Origin: Mycolicibacterium setense
GTDB lineage: Bacteria > Actinomycetota > Actinomycetes > Mycobacteriales > Mycobacteriaceae
Length of the DNA stretch: 64,000 bases
Direction: 5' to 3'
Assembly (NCBI RefSeq): GCF_000805385.1
Contig: NZ_JTJW01000006.1
Coordinates: forward strand, 62,001 to 126,000
Position 1 is the first letter of the stretch; each line of letters opens with the position of its first letter. The position numbers and the translations under genes are program-made. This document shows positions 41,479 to 50,271 of the stretch, piece after piece. Below the pieces are notes generated by a model that was not told where the DNA came from, ran no database searches, and saw only the letters and a list, made by a program, of their open reading frames with translations.

Positions 41479-42027
41479 CTAACTGTCCTTCTTGAAGCGC
41501 AGGGTGCGGAAGCGCTGGCGGCCGATGACCTCGCCGTCCTGGTTGCGGTACGTGGTGATCCAGGTGACGAAGAATCCGGTACCCATCGCCGTCTTCTTCT
41601 CGTCGGAGATGGTCTCGAATACGGTCTCCGCCGACAGGTCATCGCCGATCCGCGGGTAACGCTCGATCTCGAATTCGGAGTTCGTGGCGACGATTCCGGT
41701 GTATCCGGCATCGGTCAGGAACTGCAACGGGTTCTCCCCGAGCTCGACGGGAACACCGCCGCGGTCGTGGATGCCCTCCAGCTTGGGCGGAGCCATGGTC
41801 CAGCTCTGCAGCATCACCGGCGGCGACACGATCGCACCGTAGCGTGAGTTCTTGGCGAATTCCTCGTCCAGGTAGGCGGGGTTGAAATCGCTGAGTGCGT
41901 AGGCCCAGTGCCGAATCATCGCCGCGTTCACCGGATCCGGGCTCCGCACCGGCTGCCCGGAAGTGATCGGCTGGCCGATGAGTGCATCAAGGCGCTGCCG
42001 CAACTCGTCTTTCACATGCTCAGTCAA
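41479..42027 (-). CDS. MaoC/FAS1-type dehydratase domain protein (ChsH2 N-domain-like)
   Basis: 182 residues, hot-dog fold with N-terminal dehydratase signature (IRHWAYALSDFNPAYLDEEF, NSRYGAIVSPPVMLQSWTM). The catalytic loop is DFNPAYLDEEFA, that is with Tyr where MaoC has His, as in the inactive-looking half of a hydratase pair. It probably forms a heterodimer with the small MaoC protein at 39480-39932. TTG 42027 is the start, preceded by a purine-rich AAGGAACAGGG. The DUF35 domain that follows as a separate gene is fused to it in ChsH2. Confidence 0.85.
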   Translation of the reverse strand: MTEHVKDELRQRLDALIGQPITSGQPVRSPDPVNAAMIRHWAYALSDFNPAYLDEEFAKNSRYGAIVSPPVMLQSWTMAPPKLEGIHDRGGVPVELGENPLQFLTDAGYTGIVATNSEFEIERYPRIGDDLSAETVFETISDEKKTAMGTGFFVTWITTYRNQDGEVIGRQRFRTLRFKKDS

Positions 42028-42044
42028 TGCCCTGTTCCTTTCTG

Positions 42045-43226
42045 TCAGGACGCCCGCATGTCTCGGGGCGCCCGTGGCATCCCGAGACCGGCCATGGCGA
42101 TGATGTCGCGTTGGAGTTCGTTGGCGCCGCCGCCGAAGGTGTTGATGACGGCGAGCCGGTAGGCGCTCTCGAGTTCCCCACGCAGCCCTGTGGATTCGCC
42201 CTTACGAAGGCCGGTGTGGCCGACGATGTCGAGTAGTTCGCGGGCCACCTGCTGAGTCAGTTCGGTGCCGAACACCTTGGCGGCCGAGGCCTGACCCATG
42301 CCCAGCCCGCCGGAACTCAGTGTGGTGTTCACCCGCAGGTTCATCAGCCGGTAGGCCGACACCTGGGCCTCGACCCGGGCCAGCGCCTGCTGAACCCACG
42401 GTTGGTCGATGACGCGGCTTCCGTCGAGTTCCGTGTCTCGCGCCCAGACCAGCGTCTTCTGGAACAACGGCTCCAGTGCCCCCAGGTTGCCCAACGCTGC
42501 GCGTTCCAGATTGAGCTGGTTGGTCACCAGCTTCCAGCCCTGGTTCTCGCCGAGCACGATGGCGCTTTCGGGCACGCGCACGTCATCGTAGAACGTGTAG
42601 TAGGTCGAAACCCCGGGCATGGTGTGCAATGGTTTCCACGAGAATCCCGCGGCGTCAGTCGGCACGATGAACAGGGTGATGCCCTTGTGCTTCTTGACAT
42701 TCGGATCGGTTCGGGCCGCCAGCCAGATGTAGTCGGCGAACTCGGCACCACTGGTGAACATCTTGGAACCGTTGATGACGAACTCACTGCCATCGCGGAC
42801 CGCGGTGGTGCGCAGTGAGGCCAGGTCGCTGCCTGCTCCGGGCTCGGAGTATCCGATGGCGAAATCGACGTCACCCTTGAGGATGGCCGGGAGGAATTTC
42901 TGTTTCTGTTCGTCGGTGCCGAACTGGATCAGGGTGGGTCCCACCGTGTTCAGCGTGATCATGGGAAGCGGCGCGTTCACCCGGCGGGCCTCCTCGCCGA
43001 AGATGTACTGTTCCAACGCTGTCAGGCCGTGCCCGCCGTATTCGGTGGGCCACGCCACCCCGAGCAGACCTGCCGCGCCGAGCGCGCGCCGGCACTCGGT
43101 TATGGCGGCGCCGCCCTCCATCAGGCCCGCGACCGCGGCGCGGCGCTCCGGGGTCATGACCGCCTCGAGGCGCTCGCGGTAATCCTTGCGTAGCTGTTCC
43201 TGTTCGGGGGTGTAGTCGAAATCCAT
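42045..43226 (-). CDS. Acyl-CoA dehydrogenase (FadE28-like position)
   Basis: 393 residues. FDYTPEQEQLRKDYRERL at the N-terminus, the FAD/substrate segment GYSEPGAGSDLASLRTTAV, and a C-terminal INTFGGGANELQRDIIAMAG that fits a subunit binding FAD and acyl-CoA. The ATG overlaps the P450 stop by one base (TGATG). With 39929-41047 it would form the heteromeric dehydrogenase that introduces the double bond hydrated by the MaoC pair. Confidence 0.92.
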   Translation of the reverse strand: MDFDYTPEQEQLRKDYRERLEAVMTPERRAAVAGLMEGGAAITECRRALGAAGLLGVAWPTEYGGHGLTALEQYIFGEEARRVNAPLPMITLNTVGPTLIQFGTDEQKQKFLPAILKGDVDFAIGYSEPGAGSDLASLRTTAVRDGSEFVINGSKMFTSGAEFADYIWLAARTDPNVKKHKGITLFIVPTDAAGFSWKPLHTMPGVSTYYTFYDDVRVPESAIVLGENQGWKLVTNQLNLERAALGNLGALEPLFQKTLVWARDTELDGSRVIDQPWVQQALARVEAQVSAYRLMNLRVNTTLSSGGLGMGQASAAKVFGTELTQQVARELLDIVGHTGLRKGESTGLRGELESAYRLAVINTFGGGANELQRDIIAMAGLGMPRAPRDMRAS

Positions 43227-44485
43227 CAGACGCTCGCTCCCAGTCGAACGGGCATCCGCTTGACGCCGGGCACCATGGTGGCGCGCAGGCGGGTGACGTC
43301 ACCGGTGAGTTCGATCGTCGGGTAGGTACCCAGTAGTACTTCGAACATCACCCTGGCCTCCAGGCGCGCCAATTGTGCTCCGAGACAGGCGTGCTCACCC
43401 GCGCCGAAGGCGATGTGCGTATTGGGGTGTCGGGTGATGTCGAAGGTCTCGCTGTACGCGCCGAAGACCTCCTCGTCGCGGTTGGCCGATCCATACAGCA
43501 TCACGACGGTGTCACCGGCCTTGATCTGCTGCCCGCGGATCTCGACATCCTGGGTGGCCTGGCGTGCCATGTGGGTGACCGGGCTGGTGAAGCGCAGCAT
43601 CTCCTCCACGGCGTCGGGGAGCAGCGCGGGATTCGCGCGCAGCAACGCGAATTGCTCAGGATGTTCGATCAGTGCTTGGGTGCCGAGCGCGATGAGATTG
43701 CGCGTCGTCTCGTTGCCGGCTACCAACAGCAGGAACGAGAAGTTCAGCAGATCCTCGTCGGAGAGTTGTTCGCCGTCGACCTCGGCCGTGGCCAGAATGG
43801 ACAACAGGTCGTCCTGGCCCGTGACCTCGCCGCTGCGGCGTGCGGCGATGAGATTGGTGAAATACCCGTACAGTTCACCGAGCGCTGCCAGGTGATCCAT
43901 CTCGATATCGGGATCGGCCGTACCTACCGCGGCATCGGACCACGTGCGGAACTGCTCCCAATCCTCGGGCGGGGCGCCGAGCATTTCGGCGATCATCCGG
44001 GTCGGCAGTGGCGCGGCGATCTCCTCGGCGAACTCGTACTCCCGGCTGGTGTCGATCTCGGCGATGATGCCTCTTACGATCTCGCGCACCTTGGGTTCCA
44101 ACAACGACACCTGGCGCCGGGTGAACCCGGAATTGATCAGCTTGCGCAGCTGTCGATGCCTGGGCGGATCGGTGAAGATCAGATTTCCCTCTTGCACCGG
44201 TTCCGGTTGGGACGGATCCGGGATGGTGATGCCCTTGGTCGACGAGAACAGACCCGGGTTGCCGGAGACGAACCGGACGTCCTCGTATTTGCACAGAGCC
44301 CAGAATTCGGTGACGTCATTCCAGACGACCGGCGTGCCGGCGCGCAGCTCCCGATATGCCGGGTACGGGTCGCCGGCGTAGAAGTCCGGCGAGTGCAGGG
44401 GATATGCGGTGGTGGGTCTGGCGAGCTGACTAGCGGGCTTAGTGGGCACCTCAGGGCCTTCCTTGACATGAGACCGATCGGACAT
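43226..44485 (-). CDS. Cytochrome P450, first gene of the igr-like operon
   Basis: 419 residues. Haem loop FGAGEHACLGAQLARL with Cys367, I-helix VAGNETTRNLI and K-helix EEML-R (EEMLRF). Its position corresponds to cyp125 of the igr operon, but the sequence type is not obviously CYP125 and could oxidise a different carbon. ATG 44485 is used; a GTG at 44449 has a better ribosome-binding site (AAGGAAGG) and would remove 12 residues. A TTGACT-N18-TAGACA promoter is upstream. Confidence 0.92.
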   Translation of the reverse strand: MSDRSHVKEGPEVPTKPASQLARPTTAYPLHSPDFYAGDPYPAYRELRAGTPVVWNDVTEFWALCKYEDVRFVSGNPGLFSSTKGITIPDPSQPEPVQEGNLIFTDPPRHRQLRKLINSGFTRRQVSLLEPKVREIVRGIIAEIDTSREYEFAEEIAAPLPTRMIAEMLGAPPEDWEQFRTWSDAAVGTADPDIEMDHLAALGELYGYFTNLIAARRSGEVTGQDDLLSILATAEVDGEQLSDEDLLNFSFLLLVAGNETTRNLIALGTQALIEHPEQFALLRANPALLPDAVEEMLRFTSPVTHMARQATQDVEIRGQQIKAGDTVVMLYGSANRDEEVFGAYSETFDITRHPNTHIAFGAGEHACLGAQLARLEARVMFEVLLGTYPTIELTGDVTRLRATMVPGVKRMPVRLGASV

Positions 44486-44513
44486 TCATGCTTTAACTGT
44501 CCGGTTCATGTTC

Positions 44514-44543
44514 TGTCTACCAGCCGTGGCATGAGCGAGTCAA
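44514..44543 (-). promoter_or_regulatory. Putative promoter of the igr-like operon
   Basis: On the complementary strand, TTGACT (44538-44543) and TAGACA (44514-44519) are separated by 18 bases and lie about 30-58 bases before the P450 ATG. An inverted repeat CGGACA-N13-TGTCCG (44479-44503) spans the start codon and could be an operator or affect translation. Confidence 0.45.
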
Positions 44544-44556
44544 TCGGCAGAATATC

Positions 44557-44568
44557 GCTGTATACAGC
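44557..44568. promoter_or_regulatory. GCTGTATACAGC palindrome in the P450-aldehyde dehydrogenase divergent region
   Basis: Perfect 12-bp palindrome with a GTATAC core as in many GntR/FadR-type operators. It lies just upstream of the P450 promoter and 40 bases, about four helical turns, from the related CTGTACAG palindrome at 44599-44606. Confidence 0.5.
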
Positions 44569-44598
44569 ACATTTCCGTGCTGGAGTGCATGTGTTCTG

Positions 44599-44628
44599 CT
44601 GTACAGAGCGAAAACAAATGTTTAGAGT
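44599..44628 (+). promoter_or_regulatory. Promoter of the aldehyde dehydrogenase gene with overlapping CTGTACAG palindrome
   Basis: A -35-like TGTACA (44600-44605) and TAGAGT (44623-44628) are separated by 17 bases. The palindrome CTGTACAG (44599-44606) coincides with the -35 box, suggesting repression by the factor that binds GCTGTATACAGC upstream. Confidence 0.45.
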
Positions 44629-44675
44629 CTGTCCGACGAATGTCGGCAGCTTGTCAAGAGGGGCCGGGTGACTTC

Positions 44676-46136
44676 ATGGCCGATCCGCAGACGCTGATCG
44701 CTGACTACGGGCACTACATCGGTGGGCAGTGGGTCGACGCCGATGCCGGTCGCTACGACGTCGTCAACCCGGCCACCGAACAGGTGGTGGCCTCGGCGCC
44801 GGACGCCGGTGTCGACCTGGTGCGGAGCGCCGTGGCGGCAGCGCGTACGGCGTTCGACTCGGGCGTGTGGTCGCAGGCCGATCCCGCCGAGCGGGCGCGC
44901 TGTATCCAGCAGCTGAGCACGGCGCTGTTGGCTCGCGGTGACGAGATATTTGCGCTGGCGCAGGCCGAATGGGGTTGCACGGCAAACGAACGGCTGATCC
45001 ACGTCGAAGGTCCGGCCTTCATGGTGGGGCATGCGGCCGAACTTGCGCTCGAACCGGCCGAGGCGCCGTTGGACGCCTGGGGGGCGGCCGGCACCACCTT
45101 GCTGCGTTACGAACCCCTCGGCGTCGTATCGATTCTGACGCCGTGGAACTTCCCGCACACCCTCAACGCGATGAAGATCGGCGCGGCGCTCGCTGCCGGT
45201 AACACCGTGGTGCTCAAGCCATCCCCGCTGACTCCGCTGGCGGGTCTCGCGCTGGCACGTCTTGTGCACGAGGAGACCGATATCCCGCCCGGTGTGGTGA
45301 ATGTGGTGACCCCGACCGGCGTCGAGGCGAGTGTCGCGCTGACTCAGGACGGGCGGGTGGACATGGTCAGCTTCACCGGAAGCTCGGCCGTGGGGCGCGC
45401 GGTAATGGCGACTGCAGCGCAATCCATGACGCGCGTGTTGCTGGAGTGCGGTGGAAAGTCGGCAGCCATCCTCACCGACGATGTCGACATCACCGACGAG
45501 TTGCTGGAACGGCTGCTCGTCGAGGGTTGCACACTGCACGCCGGCCAGGCGTGCATTCTCAACAGCCGTCTGCTGCTTCCCGATTCGCTCCACGACGACG
45601 TGGTCAGCCGGCTGGCCGAACTGGCCCGCAACGTCGTGATCGGTGACCCGACCGACGCCGCCGTCACGATGGGTCCGCTGATCAGCGCCGAACATCTGGA
45701 CCGGGTCGAGGGATTCGTCACTCGTGCCGAATCCGACGGCGCAACCGTGGTCACCGGTGGCCGCCGGCCCAAGGACCTGTCGACCGGTTTCTATTTCGAG
45801 CCGACCATCCTCACCGGTGCGACGCCCGATTCCCTTATCGCTCAAGAAGAGGTCTTCGGTCCGGTGCTGACGGTGCTGCGCTATCGCGATGACGACGAGG
45901 CCGTCGCCATCGCCAACAACTCCCAGTACGGCCTCGGCGGGGCAGTGTGGGCATCGGATGTGGACCGGGCCGTGGCGATCGCGCGCCGGATCAGGACGGG
46001 CCAGGTCTCGATCAACGGCACCATTCCCGGTGACGCGCCGTTCGGCGGTTTCGGCCAGAGCGGGATCGGGCGCGAGGGCGGGGTTCTGGGGTTGCGGTCC
46101 TATATGGAGCCAAAGGCCATCGGGGTGCCGGCATGA
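44676..46136 (+). CDS. Aldehyde dehydrogenase
   Basis: 486 residues. Catalytic Cys293 in LHAGQACILNSR, general base Glu257 in LLECGGKSAAI, cofactor segment LTPWNFPHTLNAMKIGAA and FTGSSAVGRAVM. It oxidises a pathway aldehyde to the acid, or possibly to a CoA thioester. ATG 44676 begins the conserved N-terminus; the longer open frame upstream runs through the promoter. The next gene starts inside its stop (ATGA), so aldehyde oxidation and CoA transfer are coupled. Confidence 0.92.
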   Translation: MADPQTLIADYGHYIGGQWVDADAGRYDVVNPATEQVVASAPDAGVDLVRSAVAAARTAFDSGVWSQADPAERARCIQQLSTALLARGDEIFALAQAEWGCTANERLIHVEGPAFMVGHAAELALEPAEAPLDAWGAAGTTLLRYEPLGVVSILTPWNFPHTLNAMKIGAALAAGNTVVLKPSPLTPLAGLALARLVHEETDIPPGVVNVVTPTGVEASVALTQDGRVDMVSFTGSSAVGRAVMATAAQSMTRVLLECGGKSAAILTDDVDITDELLERLLVEGCTLHAGQACILNSRLLLPDSLHDDVVSRLAELARNVVIGDPTDAAVTMGPLISAEHLDRVEGFVTRAESDGATVVTGGRRPKDLSTGFYFEPTILTGATPDSLIAQEEVFGPVLTVLRYRDDDEAVAIANNSQYGLGGAVWASDVDRAVAIARRIRTGQVSINGTIPGDAPFGGFGQSGIGREGGVLGLRSYMEPKAIGVPA

Positions 46137-48532
46137 GGGACGCTTGCGGAGCGAATCAACAGGAGATGAGCGACGCTCGCGGTGCACTGGCTGGCCTGCG
46201 CGTGGTCGAGATCGGCGGTGAGATCGCGGGGCCGTATTGCACCAAGCTGCTGGTCGACCTCGGCGCCGATGTCCACAAGCTCGAGCCACCGTCAGGTGAT
46301 CCGCTGCGGGGCTGGGGGACCGGTGGCGGCCTCTTCGAGTACCTCAATGCCGGAAAGCGAAGCAGCACAATCGATCCAGCGGTCGCGGCGGATCTCGCCG
46401 CCGCGCGTGAGCTGATCTCCGGTGCCGATGTGCTCGTCGACAGCCTATCCGTGGGGGCCTTGGACGGCTGGGGTCTGGACGCACGCACACTGCGAAGCCT
46501 TAACCCACAGCTTGCAGTCGTTCGAATCTCGGATTTCGGGCAGCACGGTCCGTTGAGCGGCCGGGAGACAACACCGTTGACCATGCAAGCGGCTGCAGGC
46601 TGGGTCAACGATCGTGATCCCGGTCGCGCGCCCGTACAGGCAGGCGCGCGCATCCCCGAATACATCGCGGGTTCCTATGCGGCCATGAGTGCGCTGACCG
46701 CGGTCCGCATCGCCGCCGGACATGTCAGCGGGCCTGTCGAGGTGGATCTGTCGGTGTTCGAATGCCTGCTCTCAACACTGCCCTATCCCATGCTGCTGGC
46801 CGAGCGGCTGATGAAGATGGGGCTGCCGGGCAACTCCAAGGGTGCACCGATGCTCGGCATCGTGCGGGCCGCCGACGGCTGGATCGGCATCAATTGCCTG
46901 ACCGGTCAGCATTGGCTCGACGTCTGCGCCATGGTAGGGCTGCCGGATTTCGAGGAGCACCAAATCGCCATCATGATCGGCGGGCCCGAGCGCGAGGAGT
47001 TCTTCGCCAAGGCCCAGCCTTGGCTGGACTCGATCAACGTGGCCGATCTAGTGGAGCTGAGCCAGGCGATGCGGATACCGGCCGCTCCCGTCACCGACGG
47101 TCGCGCCATTCTCGACTGTCCGCAGTACGCCGATCGCGGATTCTTCATCGAGGCCAGTTCGGCGGGGCGCACCTTCACGCGTCCTGGTGCGCCATTCCGG
47201 CTCTCCAGGACACCGGTACCGGCGCCCGGCCCAGCGCCACGGCGGTCGTCGTCAGCAGCGGCATGGCCGAGTGCCGACCGCACGGGCTTCGCACAGGCGC
47301 CCGACCCTGAGCGGCCGTTCGCGGGCCTGAAGGTCTTCGACCTGAGCACCTTCTGGGCCGGTGCCTACCTCACCTGCTACTTGGGTGCCTTCGGCGCCGA
47401 TGTCGTCAAGGTCGAGTCGATCCAGCGACCGGACGGGCATCGCTATTCGGGTTCGCTGCTGCGCGACGGTGACGATTGGTACGAGCGTGGTCCGCTGTGG
47501 CAGGGCACGAATCTCAACAAGCAGGACATCACACTGGATCTCTCGAGGGTCGCGGGACGCGAGCTCGCGTTGCGGATGGCGGCCGAGGCCGACGTCGTCG
47601 TCGAGAATTACTCGCCCCGCGTCGTGGAGCAGTTCGGCCTGGACTACGACTCGCTGGTGAAGGTGAACCCCGATGTGATCATGGTCCGGATGCCCGGATT
47701 CGGGTTGGCCGGGCCGTGGCGCGACTATGTGGGTTGGGCGCTGAACATCGAGCAGCTGTCGGGGATGTCGGCGGCGACCGGGTACCCCGACGGCCCGCCG
47801 TGCAACTTGCAGGGACCCGCCGATCCGATCGCCGGCGTGCACGCTACGGTGGCACTGCTGGCCGCACTGGAGCACCGAAACCGCACGGGCGAAGGGCAAC
47901 TCGTCGAGGTGGCACAGATCGAGGTCGGGGCTGCGGTGGCCGCCGAGCCCGTCATCGAGTCCTCGCTTACTGGGCGGGTGCCTGATCGGATCGGCAACCG
48001 CCACCGTGAGTACGCTCAGGGCGTTTATCCGACGGTGACCGCCGACGACTGGGTGGCCGTGTCGGTACGTGACGATGCGGCCTGGGCGGCGGTGGCGGAG
48101 ATCCTCGGACGCCCGGAGCTGGTCAATGACGGGCGGCTAGCCACTGTGCCGCAGCGCCTGGCCAATCATGACATTTTCGACGATGTGGTGTCGGCGTGGA
48201 CGCGCGGTCGCTCGGCAGGGGAAGTCGTCGCCGCCTTGACCGCCCGCGGGGTGCCCGCCGAGCGTGTCTTGACCCCGGATCGCATGTATGACATCGAGCA
48301 GCTGGATGCTCGCGGGTTCTACCAGGAACTGCGCCATCCGATCACCGGTGACCATCGGTTCCCAGGCTGGCCGTTCCGGATTTCGCCGGGACCCCTGCGG
48401 CACCACCGGACGGCGCCGCCGACGCTCGGTCAGCACAATGGTGCGGTGCTGGCGGCGCTGGGTCTGACCGTCGACCAAGTTGATGCGCTTCGCGCCGACG
48501 GCGTCATCGGTGAGCGCCTCCGCGACGCTTAG
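46133..48532 (+). CDS. Tandem-fused CaiB/BaiF (family III) CoA-transferase, two domains
   Basis: 799 residues containing two complete family III CoA-transferase domains, about 15-370 (LAGLRVVEIGGEIAGPYCTK) and 385-799 (FAGLKVFDLSTFWAGAYLTC). These enzymes normally work as interlocked homodimers, so this is a built-in dimer. The catalytic Asp is present in the second half (GPADPIAGVHATVALLAALE) but the matching place in the first half has Glu (RIPEYIAGSYAAMSALTAV). A Pro/Ala-rich linker joins the halves. ATG 46133 overlaps the aldehyde dehydrogenase stop; ATG 46166 is an alternative, only one base after AGGAG. Its likely role is CoA activation of the acid made by the upstream enzyme. Confidence 0.9.
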   Translation: MRDACGANQQEMSDARGALAGLRVVEIGGEIAGPYCTKLLVDLGADVHKLEPPSGDPLRGWGTGGGLFEYLNAGKRSSTIDPAVAADLAAARELISGADVLVDSLSVGALDGWGLDARTLRSLNPQLAVVRISDFGQHGPLSGRETTPLTMQAAAGWVNDRDPGRAPVQAGARIPEYIAGSYAAMSALTAVRIAAGHVSGPVEVDLSVFECLLSTLPYPMLLAERLMKMGLPGNSKGAPMLGIVRAADGWIGINCLTGQHWLDVCAMVGLPDFEEHQIAIMIGGPEREEFFAKAQPWLDSINVADLVELSQAMRIPAAPVTDGRAILDCPQYADRGFFIEASSAGRTFTRPGAPFRLSRTPVPAPGPAPRRSSSAAAWPSADRTGFAQAPDPERPFAGLKVFDLSTFWAGAYLTCYLGAFGADVVKVESIQRPDGHRYSGSLLRDGDDWYERGPLWQGTNLNKQDITLDLSRVAGRELALRMAAEADVVVENYSPRVVEQFGLDYDSLVKVNPDVIMVRMPGFGLAGPWRDYVGWALNIEQLSGMSAATGYPDGPPCNLQGPADPIAGVHATVALLAALEHRNRTGEGQLVEVAQIEVGAAVAAEPVIESSLTGRVPDRIGNRHREYAQGVYPTVTADDWVAVSVRDDAAWAAVAEILGRPELVNDGRLATVPQRLANHDIFDDVVSAWTRGRSAGEVVAALTARGVPAERVLTPDRMYDIEQLDARGFYQELRHPITGDHRFPGWPFRISPGPLRHHRTAPPTLGQHNGAVLAALGLTVDQVDALRADGVIGERLRDA

Positions 48533-48579
48533 CTCTGTTCGCTGCGCTGCGAGATCCCGGTGAAGCTGATCCCGATGGA

Positions 48580-49053
48580 TCAGTCGACCATCAGCGCGAT
48601 GGTGTCCACCACACACGCGGGACGGTCGGACTCCTCGACTTCGACCGTCACCCGCACGGTGGCCCGGGACCCCTTCTTGTCGGCGTCTACGGAGATCAGT
48701 TCCGCGCCGGCTCTGATGCGCGAGTCAACCGGGACCGGCGCCGGAAACCGCAGTTTGTCCACCCCGACGTTGACCTGCATGGAGAGGCCTGTCACCTGAT
48801 AGATCTGCTTGACCAGAATCGGAACCAGGGACAGCGTCAGGTAGCCGTGGGCGATGGTGCGGCCGTACGGTCCGCCGGCAGCCCGATCCGCGTCGACGTG
48901 GATCCACTGATGGTCGCCGGTGGCATCGGCAAACAGATCGATCTGCTGTTGGGTCACGGTGTGCCACCCGCTGTGGCCGAGGTGCTCACCGACATGGGCT
49001 TCGAACCCGGCAACGCCCTGGTAGGTCGTCGGAGCGGGCGGTGCCTGGGTCAT
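48580..49053 (-). CDS. MaoC-type (R)-specific enoyl-CoA hydratase
   Basis: 157 residues, single hot-dog domain. The hydratase-2 motif is complete: FADATGDHQWIHVD, with the Asp-His catalytic pair, followed by PYGRTIAHGYLTLSLVP. It hydrates a trans-2-enoyl-CoA. Its ATG overlaps the stop of the amidohydrolase gene (ATGA), so it is the second gene of that operon. It is convergent with the fused CoA-transferase gene, with 47 bases between and no clear terminator. Confidence 0.92.
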   Translation of the reverse strand: MTQAPPAPTTYQGVAGFEAHVGEHLGHSGWHTVTQQQIDLFADATGDHQWIHVDADRAAGGPYGRTIAHGYLTLSLVPILVKQIYQVTGLSMQVNVGVDKLRFPAPVPVDSRIRAGAELISVDADKKGSRATVRVTVEVEESDRPACVVDTIALMVD

Positions 49054-50249
49054 CCCGCGGCAACCTTGTTCAGGCGCAACTGCTGGATGGCATTGCCGCC
49101 CATGATCTTTACCTTGGCCTCATCGGAGATGCCGTCGAGGCGGTCGATGAAGCTGAGCGGTTCACCGATGCCTTCCGGGTGCGGGAAATCGGAGCCGAAC
49201 ATCACGTGATCCTCACCCATGATGTCGACGATCGACTTGACGTCGTCCTCGAGGAACGGGTGGATGTAGACATTGCGCTTGAACACGTCGACTGGGTGCT
49301 CGTCAAACTCCTTGGGCATCACCCGATACGCCTTGTCCAGCTGACGAAGCAGATTCTTCACCCAGCCACTTCCGTTCTCCACCACCAGCACCCGTAGGTC
49401 CGGGAACCGGGATAGTGCCCCGTGGCAGATGAGCGCGGCCAGGGTGTCCTCCATCGCGCGGAAGCCCATGACGACCTCGCGAAGTGCGCTGGGCTTGAAG
49501 GACAAATACTCGTCGCCGCCCTCCCACTCCATCAGGTGCTTCTGATAGCCACTGTCGGACGCATGGAATGTCACCGGGATATCGGCCTTGACCACTTCCG
49601 CCCAGAACGGATCGAACTCGGGCAGGCCCATCGACCGCGATCCGCCGAAGCGGCTCGGCACCGGCGCCGGCCGCACCAAGAACGTCTTCATCCCGCGCTC
49701 AAGGCACCAGTGGAATTCCTTGATCGCCTCGTCGACCAGCGGGAGGCAGATGACGGGTGTCGCGAAAATCCGGTCCTGATAGTTGAACGTCCAGTGCTCG
49801 TGCATCCATTCGTTCAGGGCGTGGATGATGGCGTGGGTCAGCACCACGTCCTCGGTGGTGCGTTCCTCGATGAGGCTGGCAAGGGTGGGATACATGACGC
49901 ACTGGTCGATGCCCATCTCGTCCATGAGCTCCAAACGCGGTGCCGGTGACTGATAAGCCGGAATGATATCCATTGCCTCGCCGACGAACTCGCGGAAGTT
50001 CAGGCCCTCGGGGTTGTTGCCGAGGAAGTAGTTCTCGGCGCTGCCCGGCCGGGCCACGCGCGAGAAAGTCGGGTTCGGGATCATGTGGCTGATGTGGTCT
50101 TTGACGACCAGCTTGGTGCGTCCGTTGACCTCGACATAGCCGACCTTGCCTCGGTGCTGCTTCGGCAGGTACTTGAGCAGTGCGTCCGTCGTCTCGTACA
50201 TGTGGTTATCGATGTCGAACACCGGATACGGAAGCGAGCGGGAAGGCAT
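49050..50249 (-). CDS. Amidohydrolase-2 family metal-dependent hydrolase/decarboxylase, DxDxH type
   Basis: 399 residues. TIM-barrel family that includes ACMS decarboxylase and 2-pyrone-dicarboxylate hydrolase. The first metal motif reads DIDNHMYE, with Asp in place of the first His of the usual HxH; the barrel histidines are in VTFHASDSGYQ and ALICHGALSRFP, and the last Asp is in MFGSDFPHPEG. It may cleave a C-C or C-N bond of a cyclic intermediate. ATG 50249 follows GAGGAGG. It is paralogous to the product of 53598-54794. The operator at 50272-50291 is just upstream. Confidence 0.88.
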   Translation of the reverse strand: MPSRSLPYPVFDIDNHMYETTDALLKYLPKQHRGKVGYVEVNGRTKLVVKDHISHMIPNPTFSRVARPGSAENYFLGNNPEGLNFREFVGEAMDIIPAYQSPAPRLELMDEMGIDQCVMYPTLASLIEERTTEDVVLTHAIIHALNEWMHEHWTFNYQDRIFATPVICLPLVDEAIKEFHWCLERGMKTFLVRPAPVPSRFGGSRSMGLPEFDPFWAEVVKADIPVTFHASDSGYQKHLMEWEGGDEYLSFKPSALREVVMGFRAMEDTLAALICHGALSRFPDLRVLVVENGSGWVKNLLRQLDKAYRVMPKEFDEHPVDVFKRNVYIHPFLEDDVKSIVDIMGEDHVMFGSDFPHPEGIGEPLSFIDRLDGISDEAKVKIMGGNAIQQLRLNKVAAG

Positions 50250-50271
50250 GTGGCTAATCCTCCTCGGACCA

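Noticed and set aside
44622-46289. Open frame of 555 codons opposite the aldehyde dehydrogenase gene
   Set aside because: His/Arg/Gly-rich translation without domain features; the opposite strand encodes a full aldehyde dehydrogenase.
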